From contig NZ_JAGFNS010000012.1 in the NCBI RefSeq assembly GCF_017592555.1, positions 62,001 to 126,000 of the forward strand: DNA of 64,000 nucleotides, written 5' to 3'. The notes below the pieces were generated by a model. That model did no database searches, was not told where the DNA came from, and was given only the letters and a program-made list of their open reading frames with translations. The stretch is from Actinoplanes flavus. Lineage in GTDB: Bacteria > Actinomycetota > Actinomycetes > Mycobacteriales > Micromonosporaceae. Positions 32,322-41,291 of the stretch are shown in pieces. Position numbers and translations under genes: made by a program. Positions within the stretch are counted from its first letter, which is position 1. Each line of letters starts with the position of its first letter.

Positions 32322-33058
32322 CCGGCGGCCTTCTCGACGGTCTCGGTGATCAGTTCGGCGCTGGGCACGGTGTTGTTCTCCCCGGTGAGGGTCTTGCCGT
32401 CGACGACGATCGTCGGGGTGCCGGTGTGGTCGCGCCCGAGGAACGTCTCGGTGGCCCGGGTGGCCCACGCCTTGTACGTTCCCTCGTTCACCGCGTTCTT
32501 GAAAGTGTCGCTGGTGAGGCCGACCGTGGCGGCCAGCTCGATCATCCTGGCGTCGCTGAGGCCGTCGGTGTTCTCCGCCGGCTGGTTGGCGTAGAGCGCG
32601 TCGTGGAACTCGGTGAACTTGCCCTCCTCCGCGGCGGCGGCGGACGCGGCGGCGGAGCGGGTCGAGTACTCGGTGCCGTTGGAGAAGCGGTCCAGGATGG
32701 CGACCGGGTGGAACCGGAGGGTGATCTTGCCGTCGGTGGCCAGTCGCTTCAGTGTGGGCCCGGTGGCCGCCTCGAAGTTGCCGCAGGACGGGCACATGAA
32801 GTCCTCGTAGACGTCGACGGTCACCGGCCCGGAGCCGGTGGCGAAGGCGGTGCCCTCGTCGACGGCCGTGCCGGGGGTGGTGACCTTGCCCTCGTCCTGC
32901 CCGGACAGGACGGTGTAGCCGATCAGGCCGGCCACGAAGAGGACCACGACCACGGCGACCGAGGTCCACAGCGTCACGGTGCGGCGCCGCTCGGCGGCCT
33001 TCTGTTCGGCGACGATCTGCCGCGCCTTGACCGCCCGGTCCCTGCTGCCCTTGCTCAT
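32318..33058 (-). CDS. Membrane-anchored DsbA-family thioredoxin-fold protein
   Basis: 246-aa protein: charged cytoplasmic N terminus (about 25 residues), one membrane anchor (VTLWTSVAVVVVLFVAGLIGYTVL) and an extracytoplasmic DsbA-like domain with the redox motif in YEDFMCPSCGNFE (CPSC). The cis-Pro loop is in TGTPTIVVDGK. It likely oxidises or isomerises disulfides of exported proteins. It follows the MauE gene with a 4-nt overlap; MauE could recycle its cysteines. Confidence 0.92.
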   Translation of the reverse strand: MSKGSRDRAVKARQIVAEQKAAERRRTVTLWTSVAVVVVLFVAGLIGYTVLSGQDEGKVTTPGTAVDEGTAFATGSGPVTVDVYEDFMCPSCGNFEAATGPTLKRLATDGKITLRFHPVAILDRFSNGTEYSTRSAAASAAAAEEGKFTEFHDALYANQPAENTDGLSDARMIELAATVGLTSDTFKNAVNEGTYKAWATRATETFLGRDHTGTPTIVVDGKTLTGENNTVPSAELITETVEKAAG

Positions 33059-33546
33059 CGTTCCCCCATGAAGACGCCGTCGAGTGAGAACCGGGTGCGG
33101 GGACGCCACACCAGGATCCCGGAGAGTGCCAGGAACGCCAGGTCACGCAGGATGTCGACGCCGTACCCGGTGCTTTCGCCGGCGGCCAGGTCGCCGCCGG
33201 TGCTGAAGCAGCCGCAGTCGATGCGCAGGCCCTGCGCCCAGGCCCAGACGATGCCGGCGATGAAGATCGTGATCAGCGCCGCGGAGATCGCCGCGGTGAA
33301 CCGGGTGGCGAGGCCGATCAGCAGGAGCAGTCCGAGGGCGATCTCCAGGAACGGTTGCACCGCGCCGGCGATCTTGGCGGTGTCGTACGACATGAGCTGG
33401 TAGGCGTGGACCGCGCGGGCCGAGGCGGCGAGGTCGCCGATCTTGAGCGAGCCGGCGACGAGCCAGACGGCGGCCAGGCCCAGCCGGGCCGCCGTGGAGA
33501 TCCACGGCCAGGCCGCGGCCATCCGGATCTGCCGTGTGGTTTCCAT
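33055..33546 (-). CDS. MauE/DoxX-like redox membrane protein
   Basis: 163-aa membrane protein with four helices (WISTAARLGLAAVWLVAGSLK, PFLEIALGLLLLIGLATRF, AISAALITIFIAGIVWAWAQGL, and the last near LRDLAFLALSGILVW). The MauE signature is IDCGCFSTGG, where a Cys-Gly-Cys pair faces the periplasm. MauE proteins support disulfide chemistry of exported enzymes. Start ATG 33546 (GTG 33552 is possible). It heads the mauE-dsbA-hypothetical operon, preceded by sigC on the same strand. Confidence 0.88.
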   Translation of the reverse strand: METTRQIRMAAAWPWISTAARLGLAAVWLVAGSLKIGDLAASARAVHAYQLMSYDTAKIAGAVQPFLEIALGLLLLIGLATRFTAAISAALITIFIAGIVWAWAQGLRIDCGCFSTGGDLAAGESTGYGVDILRDLAFLALSGILVWRPRTRFSLDGVFMGER

Positions 33547-33625
33547 GGTCACATCCGGTTAGTCGGACTTCGTGAGGCTTCGGTTCCCCGAGATCACGAT
33601 CCGCAGCATGTTCACAGGAAGCCGG

Positions 33626-34174
33626 CTAGCTGGCCCGGGCCCGCGCCACCGCGGTGATCAACTCGTCGCGCGCGCGGGCCACCCGGGAGCGGATGGTGCC
33701 GACCGGGACCGACTCGACCTCGGCCGCCTCCGCGTACGACAGGCCGAGCACCTGGGTGAGCAGGAAGGCGGTCCGGCGTTCCTCGCTGAGGCGGCTGAGC
33801 AGGTCGGCGCTGGTGAGCCGGTGCGCCGGGTCGGGCGCCGGCAGATCGGTGACCGCCTGCGCGGCGAGCCGGGCGTCGAGGCGGCGGCGGCGGACCACCG
33901 ACCGCAGATGGTCGGCACAGGTGCGCCGGGCGATGCCGAGCAGCCAGGTGCGGACGCTGGACCGGCCGGCGAAGGTGTCCAGCGCGCGGAAGGCCCGCAG
34001 GAACGTCTCCTGGGTCAGGTCGTCGGCCACACCCGAGTCGACCAGGGCGGCGGTGAAACGCCAGACCTCGGTCTGGGTGGCGCGCACGAACGCGGCCTGC
34101 GCCGCCCGGTCGCCGTCGCGGGCGGCCAGGGCCAGCGCGGTCGTCTCATCCGTCTCGGCGTCACCAACCGTCAC
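33626..34174 (-). CDS. sigC: ECF RNA polymerase sigma factor SigC
   Basis: 182-aa ECF sigma factor. Region 2 has ATQTEVWRFTAALVDSGVADDLTQETFLRAFRAL and RTWLLGIARRTCADHLR; region 4 has LLTQVLGLSYAEAAEVESVPVGTIRSRVARARDEL. The pattern closely matches mycobacterial SigC, which lacks a linked anti-sigma factor and is tied to copper acquisition. The divergent neighbour here is a CopC-CopD gene, which supports that link. The GTG start at 34174 has no strong ribosome site. Confidence 0.9.
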   Translation of the reverse strand: MTVGDAETDETTALALAARDGDRAAQAAFVRATQTEVWRFTAALVDSGVADDLTQETFLRAFRALDTFAGRSSVRTWLLGIARRTCADHLRSVVRRRRLDARLAAQAVTDLPAPDPAHRLTSADLLSRLSEERRTAFLLTQVLGLSYAEAAEVESVPVGTIRSRVARARDELITAVARARAS

Positions 34175-34230
34175 GAGGCGTCATGGTACGCGCTCCGACG
34201 TTTCCGATGCGGATCTGGAACCATGCACTC

Positions 34231-35895
34231 ATGCCAGTCAAGACCATTGACCGACGCCGGGTACTCGCCGTGCTGGCCGGGCTACTCATCGGATTGTTCG
34301 GGCCGCTGCTGGCCGCGACGCCGGCGAGTGCGCACGCCGCTCTGGTCGGCAGCGATCCAGCGAACGGCTCGGTGGTCCCGGACGCGCCGAACCGGGTGGT
34401 GCTCACGTTCAGCGAGTCGGTGCAGCTCATCGACGACAGGATCCAGGTGCTGGCGCCGGACGGCTCCCGCGCCGACCAGGGTGAGCCGACGGTCAGCGGC
34501 TCCCAGGTGACGATCCCGCTGCGCTCCGGCGGCGGCCGCGGCACGTACCTGGTCAGCTACCGGGTCACCTCGGCGGACAGCCACCCGGTCGCCGGCACGG
34601 TCACCTATTCGGTGGGCGCGGCCTCGACCCCGCCGTCGGGGACCCAGGAGGCCGACGTCGAGGTCGATCCGGTGGTCGGCGCGCTCATTCCGATCGGCAA
34701 ATATCTGGGGTACGCCGGACTGGTCCTCCTGGTGGGCCCGGTCCTCGTGCTCGCCCTGCTGTGGCCGCACCGGCTGGACCGGCGCGGACCGGGCCGGCTG
34801 GTCTGGACCGGCATCGGGCTGGTCGCCGGCAGCACCCTGCTCGGACTGTGGCTCCAGGCGCCGTACACGCTGGGCACCGGCCTGTTCGAGGTGACCGTCG
34901 ACGACCTGCGTGACGTGCTGGGCAGTACGTTCGGTGCGGTCATGCTGGTCCGGCTGGGCGTGGTCGTGGCCGCCGCGTTCCTGCTGCGGCCGCTGCTGAC
35001 CGGCCCGGCCGGCGGCGAGTCCCGGCTCGACCTGGCCCTGCTCGGCGTCCTCGGGGTGACGGCGCTGGCCACCTGGCCGCTGACCGGGCACCCGACCGCC
35101 TCGCCGGTGCCCGGGGTGTCGGTGGTGATCGACGCGCTGCACCTGGGCGCCATGGCGGTCTGGCTGGGCGGCCTGGTGATGCTCTTCGCCTTCCTGCTGC
35201 CCCGGGCCGACGCCCGCGAACTGGGCGCCATCCTGCCGATCTGGTCCCGTTGGGCCGCCGCCGCCGTCGGCGCGCTGATCTTCGCCGGGGTGGTGCAGGC
35301 GCTCATCGAGGTGTCGACCCTGGACGGGCTGATCAACAGCACGTACGGCCGGATGATCCTGGCCAAGGTCGGGCTCGCCGCGGCGGTGCTGGCGGTCGCC
35401 GCCTTCTCCCGCCGGATGGTCAAGTCGCGGGCCGCCGCCGAGACGCCCGGCCCGCTGCGCCGCATCGTGCTGGCCGAACTGGCGATCACCGCGGTGGTGC
35501 TCGGCGTCACGTCGCTGCTGGTGCAGGAGCCGCCGCCGCGGACCGCCCAGGCCGTCGAGTCGGGCCCGGTCAGCACCACGGTGGACCAGACGCTGACGTC
35601 CGAGAAGATGTCGCTCCAGGTGTCCATCTTCCCGGCCCAGGCCGGCAACAACTCGATCCATCTGTACGCGTACACGCCGGACAGCAAGCCCCTTCCGGTC
35701 GTCGAGTGGAAGGCGACCGCGTCGCTGCCGGCCAAGAACCTGGAGGGCATCGAGGTCCCGCTGCTGCGGATCACCGACTTCCACGCCATCGGGGACGTCA
35801 ACCTGCCGTTCCCGGGGGACTGGAAGTTCACCTTCACCGCCCGTACCACGGAGATCGATCAGACCACCCTGACCATGACCGCCAAGATCTCCTGA
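34231..35895 (+). CDS. CopC-CopD fusion, copper transport protein
   Basis: 554-aa fusion. Signal peptide (VLAVLAGLLIGLFGPLLAATPASAHA), then a CopC beta-barrel (about 34-128) whose mature N terminus starts HAALVGSDPANGSVV and which has SADSHPVAGTVTY, both providing Cu(II)-binding His/Asp residues. A Ser/Pro linker leads to a CopD domain with eight or more helices. A C-terminal extracytoplasmic region (about 450-554) ends the protein. The likely role is copper uptake or handling at the membrane. ATG 34231 is chosen because it gives a proper signal peptide. Confidence 0.92.
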   Translation: MPVKTIDRRRVLAVLAGLLIGLFGPLLAATPASAHAALVGSDPANGSVVPDAPNRVVLTFSESVQLIDDRIQVLAPDGSRADQGEPTVSGSQVTIPLRSGGGRGTYLVSYRVTSADSHPVAGTVTYSVGAASTPPSGTQEADVEVDPVVGALIPIGKYLGYAGLVLLVGPVLVLALLWPHRLDRRGPGRLVWTGIGLVAGSTLLGLWLQAPYTLGTGLFEVTVDDLRDVLGSTFGAVMLVRLGVVVAAAFLLRPLLTGPAGGESRLDLALLGVLGVTALATWPLTGHPTASPVPGVSVVIDALHLGAMAVWLGGLVMLFAFLLPRADARELGAILPIWSRWAAAAVGALIFAGVVQALIEVSTLDGLINSTYGRMILAKVGLAAAVLAVAAFSRRMVKSRAAAETPGPLRRIVLAELAITAVVLGVTSLLVQEPPPRTAQAVESGPVSTTVDQTLTSEKMSLQVSIFPAQAGNNSIHLYAYTPDSKPLPVVEWKATASLPAKNLEGIEVPLLRITDFHAIGDVNLPFPGDWKFTFTARTTEIDQTTLTMTAKIS

Positions 35896-35909
35896 CTCCG
35901 GCTCGTTCG

Positions 35910-35938
35910 CGAGGCCCGGCCCGATGGGCCGGGCCTCG
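35910..35938 (+). terminator. Hairpin terminator after copCD
   Basis: CGAGGCCCGGCCC (35910-35922), loop GAT, then the exact complement (35926-35938) and TTGCGT. It is 15 bp past the stop. Confidence 0.85.
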
Positions 35939-36036
35939 TTGCGTATCTATCGGGGATTAGCATCCTGTTCGACCACTTTGGGGTTATTTGTATCTGTATG
36001 GTCCTCGCAGTACGGCCCAGGAAGGGGGAGAGACAG

Positions 36037-38847
36037 ATGCGGGTGTTCCGCACGATCCTCGGCATGCTGTTACTGACCATCGGACTGCCCGCGCTGCTGG
36101 CCGGCGGCGGACTCTGGGCCGTCATGCAGCACCGAGATCCGGGAGGCGCCTTCACCGGCGAACTCCAACGGCTCACCGTGCCGGGGTACGCGGTCGTCGT
36201 CCCCGACATCGACCGGCTGCTGCGCGACGACGCCCCGTTCGCCCGGATGAGCGGCACCGAGGTACGGCTCTCCGCGGTCACCGCCGACGGCCCGGCCTTC
36301 CTCGGGATCGCCCCGTCCGGCGCGGTCGCCCGGTACCTCGCCGGAGTCCCGTACCACCGGGTCGACGCCGTCGGCCTCGGCACCGGCGTCCTCCCGGTCA
36401 CCACCGTCCGCTCCGCCGGCCGCCGGGAACCCGACGGCGAACCCGCCCGGCAGCCGTTCTGGACCGCGCGCGGATTCGGGCAGCTCGCCTTCACCCCCGC
36501 TGACCTGGGTGGCCATCCGCAGAGCCTGGTCCTCATGAACCCCGGCGGCGCACCCGTCGCCCGGCTCGCCTCGGTCGCCGAGATCCGCCCCGGCCGGCTC
36601 GACGCCGCCACCTGGGCCCTGCTCACCCTCGGCACCCTGCTCGTGATGGCCGGTGTGATCGTCCTGACCTGGCCGGGCCGCCGCCGCGAGGTCGTCTACG
36701 TCGTCGAACCCAGCCAGGTCCCGGAGCTCATGCACGCCATCGGCGCGCCGCTGCCCCTGCCCGGCGGGCTCGCCTACCACTCCGGGCCGCGCGGTGGGGC
36801 ACACCGTCCGCGTACGCTCGCCGACCTCCGCTCCAGCCGTCCGCCCGCGCTGCCCCAGTTCGCCTGGCCCCCGAACCGGCCGGCCGGCCCGTTCCCGCCG
36901 ACCTTCACCGCGCCCGCCGACGAGCCCGAACCCGCCTCCGGCTCGCTCCTCACCGACGACCCGGACTCTCCCGCCCCGGTGCCGGGCGACCGGACCCCGG
37001 CGCCCGGCCAGCCGCTGAGCCTGCTCGGCGACACACCAGCCCCGGCCGGATCACAGCCCGGCACGGTTCCGGCCCGCCGCGGCGACCGCCGCCGCTCACC
37101 GTCCGGCCCGGACGGACCCGAGTTCCAGGCCACCGCGGTCGGTGCCTGGGTGGCCGCCACCGCCCCGGAACGAGCCCGCAAGACCGAGGCGCGCGCCGCC
37201 GCCCGGATGGCCGAAGTGGCCCGCAACGCCGGAAAGTTCACTCCGGCCGCCCCGGGCAAGACCAACATGCCGGGGGCGACGATCCCGATCGCCCCCCGCC
37301 GCGGCGAACCGGCGTCCACCACCGACACCCCGGACGTCACCGAGGAGCCGGCCGGCCGGACACCGGACGCCGCCGACGAGCACGCTGACGGCGCGGATCG
37401 CCCCACCACGCCGCCGAAGACCCCCACCCAGCGTCCGGAGACGGCGGCAAACCCGGATCCGGTACGCCCGGACGGCGCCCCGGCAACCGCGGACGAACCA
37501 GCCCCGGGCCCCGCTGTCACGGGCGAACCGCGAGCCACCACCGCCCGGGTCGCCCTCCGCACCGGACCGGCCGCCACCGACTGGACCGCGACCGGCCTGA
37601 CCCGCCTGGAGCCGCGCCGCGCCCCGGAACCCGGGCCGGAGACCGCACCCGTCACCGGCGAGGCGGCCGACCGTCCCGCGCAGACCGGCGCCGTGGCATC
37701 GGACGAGCCGGCCGCCGACCTCACCGTGAAGCCCGGCACACACGACAGCGTCCCGCCCGCCGACCTCACCGTGAAGCCCGGCACGCACGACAGCGTCCCG
37801 CCCGTCACCGAGCCGGAGCCGACCACCACGGACGAGGAGGAATCCGGGAAGCGCCCGATCATCCCGTTCCCGACCCGTCCGGCGCCGGACAGCTCGCCCG
37901 GCGATGACCGCGGGGAACCGGCCCCGGCCGGCGGCGAACAGCGCGCCTCGATCCATGCCGTCGAGGCCGGAATCCCGGCTCTCGAGCAGGCCACGGCCCC
38001 GGAGACGGTGACGAACGACGGCGAGGCCGGCCGTCCCGAGCCGGAGCAGCCGCCCACCCGGCCGGGCCGGTCCAAGCGGGCATCGATGCACGCGGTGGAG
38101 GCCGGTGGGCTGACGCTCGGCAAGAAGCCGGCGCCCGTGCCGACCCAGGGCCTCGCGACCCCGTTGCGGCCCGCCTCCGAAAGCCCCGCCTCCGAAAGTC
38201 CCGCTTCCGAAAATGCGGCCTCGGGAAGCGAAGGTCCCGCCTCGGGAAGCGTGGCCTCTGAAAGCCCCACCTTCGAAAGCGCGGCCTCGGGAAGCGCGGC
38301 CTCGGAAAGTGCGGCCGCTGAAAGCGTGACCGAGCCGGCTGCCGAGAAGGCGGCTGACGCCTCCTCGGGACCGGTGAAGAGCACAGCGAAAGCGAGCGGC
38401 ACCGCGAAGGCCGGATCCGGCGCCACCAGGGAAACGGCCGAGGGCACGAAGACCCCGAGGGCGAGGAGCGACCGGGCCCGGGCCACCGAGTCCGGTGAGG
38501 ACAACCCGCTGGCGAGGGCCCGCAACCGGACCACCGGGACCAAGCCGGCCACGCCCCGCCCGGCTCCGGCCGCACGGCGGACACCGGCTTCCTGGGTTCG
38601 GGCGGCCGAGTCGGTGGAGGCCCGCACGGGGGCGCAGGCGCCGGACGGGACGGCTCAGCCCGTACCCCCGAAGAGCCGGACGGCCGAGACCCCGACCGCC
38701 GGAGATCCGAAGCCGAAGGCGGCCGGGAACCGGCCGTTGAGCTACCGCGAGGAAGCCGCCGAGCTGCTGGCCGGAGGTTCCGACCAGCGTCGTCGGCGGA
38801 GCACCGCCGGCCGGGCTCGCGCCAAGGACGGCGACGAGAAGAGCTGA
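36037..38847 (+). CDS. Large membrane-anchored Pro/Ala/Thr-rich protein
   Basis: 936-aa protein of unknown family. Residues 1-225 look folded: a first helix (ILGMLLLTIGLPALLAGGGLWAVM), an extracytoplasmic part of about 165 residues and a second helix (TWALLTLGTLLVMAGVIVLTW). The remaining 700 residues are low-complexity and rich in Pro, Ala, Glu, Thr and Arg. They include a duplicated 15-aa block (ADLTVKPGTHDSVPP), recurrent ASMHAVEAG segments (about 630 and 685) and a SESPASE/ASGSA tract (about 712-765). The topology would place this long tail in the cytoplasm. ATG 36037 follows AAGGGGGAGA. It may act as a scaffold; no enzyme motif is seen. Confidence 0.82.
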   Translation: MRVFRTILGMLLLTIGLPALLAGGGLWAVMQHRDPGGAFTGELQRLTVPGYAVVVPDIDRLLRDDAPFARMSGTEVRLSAVTADGPAFLGIAPSGAVARYLAGVPYHRVDAVGLGTGVLPVTTVRSAGRREPDGEPARQPFWTARGFGQLAFTPADLGGHPQSLVLMNPGGAPVARLASVAEIRPGRLDAATWALLTLGTLLVMAGVIVLTWPGRRREVVYVVEPSQVPELMHAIGAPLPLPGGLAYHSGPRGGAHRPRTLADLRSSRPPALPQFAWPPNRPAGPFPPTFTAPADEPEPASGSLLTDDPDSPAPVPGDRTPAPGQPLSLLGDTPAPAGSQPGTVPARRGDRRRSPSGPDGPEFQATAVGAWVAATAPERARKTEARAAARMAEVARNAGKFTPAAPGKTNMPGATIPIAPRRGEPASTTDTPDVTEEPAGRTPDAADEHADGADRPTTPPKTPTQRPETAANPDPVRPDGAPATADEPAPGPAVTGEPRATTARVALRTGPAATDWTATGLTRLEPRRAPEPGPETAPVTGEAADRPAQTGAVASDEPAADLTVKPGTHDSVPPADLTVKPGTHDSVPPVTEPEPTTTDEEESGKRPIIPFPTRPAPDSSPGDDRGEPAPAGGEQRASIHAVEAGIPALEQATAPETVTNDGEAGRPEPEQPPTRPGRSKRASMHAVEAGGLTLGKKPAPVPTQGLATPLRPASESPASESPASENAASGSEGPASGSVASESPTFESAASGSAASESAAAESVTEPAAEKAADASSGPVKSTAKASGTAKAGSGATRETAEGTKTPRARSDRARATESGEDNPLARARNRTTGTKPATPRPAPAARRTPASWVRAAESVEARTGAQAPDGTAQPVPPKSRTAETPTAGDPKPKAAGNRPLSYREEAAELLAGGSDQRRRRSTAGRARAKDGDEKS
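37714..37803 (+). repeat. Tandem 45-bp duplication inside the large gene
   Basis: Two copies of a 45-nt unit differ at a single base (ACA/GCA in the His-Asp region), so the duplication is recent. It encodes two ADLTVKPGTHDSVPP blocks in frame. Confidence 0.95.
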
Positions 38848-38932
38848 CGACGTCGGCGGGCCGCCCCGGACGGGGTGGCCCGCCCGTCATTGCGGACAGA
38901 ACCTGACCGCATGAGGACCTAACGTCGTACGC

Positions 38933-39997
38933 ATGCGAGTTCTCCCCACGCGCGTGCTGAACCGGACCTACCTGCGGCGCCAGATGCTGGCCGAGCGGCT
39001 GCCCCGGGCCGCCGCCGACATCGTCCGGCATCTCGTGGCCGTGCAGGGCCAGGAGCCGGACTCGCCCTACCTGGGGTTGTGGGCGCGGTCGTCGGCCTTC
39101 CAGCGGGAGGACCTGACCGCCCTGCTGCACGACCGGACCGTGGTGCGCGGGGCCATGCTGCGCGGGACCCAGCATCTGAGCACCGGCGACGACTTCGGCT
39201 GGCTGCGCCCGACGTTGCAGCCGATGCTGGACCGCCTGGCCGGGAGGCTGAGCCGGGTCGATGATCCGGTGGCGTTCACCGCGGCGGCGCGGGAGATCCT
39301 GGCGGCGGGCCCGCTGACCCGGCCGGAGATCGCCCGGCGGCTGACGGCCCGGTTCCCGGAGGTGGACCTGAGCGGGTTGACGCTGGGGGCGCATCTGCGG
39401 CTGGCGCTGCTGCATCCGCCGCCGTCCGGCACCTGGGGGCATCGCGGCCGGGTGACCTGTGTGCTGGCGGACGACTATCTGGGCCGTCCGCTGGCCGATG
39501 GCGCGGCCATGGAGACGCTGGTGTGGCGTTATCTGGCCGCGTTCGGCCCGGCGTCGGCCAAGGATCTGCGGGTGTGGTCGGGTCTGACCCGGCTGGCCGG
39601 GGTGCTCGCCGAGTTGCGGCCCCGCCTGCGGGTGTTCCGGGACGAGACGGGGACCGACCTGTACGACCTGCCGGACGCTCCGATCGCCGACCCGGACGAG
39701 CCGGCCCCGGTGGTGTTCCTGCCGGAGTTCGACAACGCGGTGCTGGGCCATGCCGACCGGGCTCGCATCATCCATCCGGGTGACCGGCCGCTGGTGACGC
39801 CGGGGTGGTCGATCGTCCGCCCGACCGTGCTGGTCGACGGTTTCGTGGCGGCGATCTGGTCCCGCCGGGGTGGGACGCTGACCGTCGAGCCGTTCCGCCC
39901 GCTCACGCCGGGGGACCGGGCGGCGGTGGAGGCGGGGGCGGCGCGCCTTCTCGCGTTCGCCGCGCCGGATGAGGCGCACGAGGTGTGCTGGGCATGA
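38933..39997 (+). CDS. Winged-helix DNA-binding protein, AlkZ-like DNA glycosylase
   Basis: 354-aa protein of the AlkZ/YcaQ (HTH_42) superfamily, DNA glycosylases that unhook bulky alkyl adducts and interstrand crosslinks. The N-terminal winged-helix region has VRHLVAVQGQEPDSPYLGLWAR; the Gln-x-Gln there matches the catalytic motif of the AlkZ subgroup, as opposed to Gln-x-Asp in YcaQ. RGTQHLSTGDDFGWL and VFLPEFDNAVLGHADRARI are further family blocks. AlkZ-type enzymes often give self-resistance to azinomycin-like products, but no biosynthetic cluster is seen here. A terminator overlaps the stop. Confidence 0.82.
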   Translation: MRVLPTRVLNRTYLRRQMLAERLPRAAADIVRHLVAVQGQEPDSPYLGLWARSSAFQREDLTALLHDRTVVRGAMLRGTQHLSTGDDFGWLRPTLQPMLDRLAGRLSRVDDPVAFTAAAREILAAGPLTRPEIARRLTARFPEVDLSGLTLGAHLRLALLHPPPSGTWGHRGRVTCVLADDYLGRPLADGAAMETLVWRYLAAFGPASAKDLRVWSGLTRLAGVLAELRPRLRVFRDETGTDLYDLPDAPIADPDEPAPVVFLPEFDNAVLGHADRARIIHPGDRPLVTPGWSIVRPTVLVDGFVAAIWSRRGGTLTVEPFRPLTPGDRAAVEAGAARLLAFAAPDEAHEVCWA

Positions 39998-40033
39998 AAG
40001 GGCCCTCCGTGCTGCCGACACGGAGGGCCCTTT
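39997..40033 (+). terminator. Hairpin terminator with T-run
   Basis: AAAGGGCCCTCCGTG (39997-40011), 7-nt loop, CACGGAGGGCCCTTT (40019-40033). It begins at the last base of the AlkZ-like stop codon. Confidence 0.88.
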
Positions 40034-40193
40034 ACCGGGGGGAACGGAGTAACCGAAGGGGGGCTTCGTCCGTTAAGTTCACTTTACCCGGCAACCGGCC
40101 AAGTGGGAAGTCCAGGCAGCAAACCGGACAAACAACCCGTACATGGGGGTCCGGGGCCGAACGGCGGCTCGACGCCCGGCGTAGGCTGTCGAC

Positions 40194-40784
40194 GTGGCGG
40201 ATCTTCTGGTGTGGATCGACTGTGAGATGACCGGTCTCGACCTGGGCAAGGACAAGCTCATCGAGGTGGCGGCGCTGGTCACCGATCCGGAGCTGAACGT
40301 GTTGGGCGAGGGCGTCGACCTGGTCATCCACGCCGACGAGGCGGCGCTCGACGCGATGCCTCCCGTGGTGCGCGACATGCACGCCAAGTCGGGGCTCACC
40401 GACGAGGTCCGCCGTTCGGCCATCACCATGGCCGAGGCGGAGGAGGCGGTGCTGGCATACATCAAGGAGTACGTGCCGAACCCCCGGACCGCCCCGCTCT
40501 GCGGCAACTCGATCGCCACCGACCGCGGCTTCCTGGCCCGCGACATGCCGGCGCTCGACGCCCACCTGCACTACCGGATGATCGACGTCTCCTCGATCAA
40601 GGAGCTGTGCCGCCGGTGGTACCCCCGGGTGTATTTCGGTCAGCCGGCCAAGGGCCTGTCCCACCGGGCGCTCGCCGACATCCGGGAGAGCATCCGCGAG
40701 CTGGAGTACTACCGCCGGACCATCTTCGTCCCGCAGCCCGGCCCGGACGTGGAGGCGGCCAGGGCGGTCGCCGCCGAGCTGTAG
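40194..40784 (+). CDS. orn: Oligoribonuclease
   Basis: 196-aa DEDDh exonuclease that degrades 2-5-nt RNAs and pGpG. The acidic residues are in LVWIDCEMTGLDLGKD (DxE), LCGNSIATDRGFL (Asp) and LSHRALADIRESIREL (His and Asp). Start is GTG 40194 (reads MADLLVWIDCEMTG). tRNA-His follows at 73 nt. Confidence 0.97.
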   Translation: MADLLVWIDCEMTGLDLGKDKLIEVAALVTDPELNVLGEGVDLVIHADEAALDAMPPVVRDMHAKSGLTDEVRRSAITMAEAEEAVLAYIKEYVPNPRTAPLCGNSIATDRGFLARDMPALDAHLHYRMIDVSSIKELCRRWYPRVYFGQPAKGLSHRALADIRESIRELEYYRRTIFVPQPGPDVEAARAVAAEL

Positions 40785-40856
40785 GTAACCCGCTCGACGG
40801 CCTCCCCGGGCGTGTGGCTATGATTGTCCAGCGCCGCCGGTAAACACGGCGGCCAT

Positions 40857-40933
40857 GGTGGTCGTAGCTCAGTCGGTAGAGCACCGGGTTGTGGTCCCGG
40901 GTGTCGCGGGTTCGAATCCCGTCGATCACCCCA
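40857..40933 (+). tRNA. tRNA-His (GUG)
   Basis: 77 nt including the extra 5' G(-1) at 40857 opposite C73, the hallmark of tRNA-His. Acceptor GTGGTCG pairs with CGATCAC, the anticodon loop TTGTGGT gives GUG, and CCA (40931-40933) is encoded. Confidence 0.96.
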
Positions 40934-40948
40934 TAGAAAGTCCAGGTC

Positions 40949-40982
40949 AGAGCGCCTGATCGCGAAAGCGGTCAGGCGCTCT
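40949..40982 (+). terminator. Hairpin terminator after tRNA-His
   Basis: Arms AGAGCGCCTGA-CGC and GCG-TCAGGCGCTCT close a GAAA tetraloop at 40964-40967, with one internal mismatch. Confidence 0.85.
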
Positions 40983-40983
40983 G

Positions 40984-41291
40984 CCGTTTACCTGTCCAAA
41001 TCCGGGAGCGGTTGGGAAGCAGAGCCCGCCGGCCGCGGTGGGCGTTGCGCTCGGTGAGCTGCCCGAGGACGCCGAGGTGGGCGACAGGGCGGCCCGCGCC
41101 CGCAGAGGCGATCCAGCGGGCTTGGAGCGCCTCGCGAACCTCGGCCGGCATCCGATCCATGACGTGGCCGCACGCCCCGGAGATCTCTTTAAAGAAGCTT
41201 TAAGGATCGCTTGCTCAACGTCATGAACTGCTGCCACATCATCGCTCGTACATCTCGGCACAAGCAGTACCGAAACGGAGAGGAGCCGTGC
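40984..41291. other. Intergenic region between tRNA-His and secreted protein
   Basis: No firm gene. A minus-strand frame at 40972-41160 (62 aa, MDRMPAEVREALQARW...) has no ribosome site and no recognised domain; it could be a remnant. An AT-rich patch at 41186-41205 with CTTTAAAG and CTTTAAGG likely belongs to the promoter of the downstream gene. Confidence 0.4.

Noticed and set aside
36774..38627. 617-aa minus-strand frame
   Set aside because: Antisense of the low-complexity tail of the large membrane protein; Ser/Gly/Ala-rich with no domain.
40972..41160. 62-aa minus-strand frame after tRNA-His
   Set aside because: No ribosome site and overlaps the tRNA terminator; possibly a remnant, not a supported gene.
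40857..41291. Integrative element at tRNA-His
   Set aside because: No integrase and no second copy of the tRNA 3' end seen in the window.
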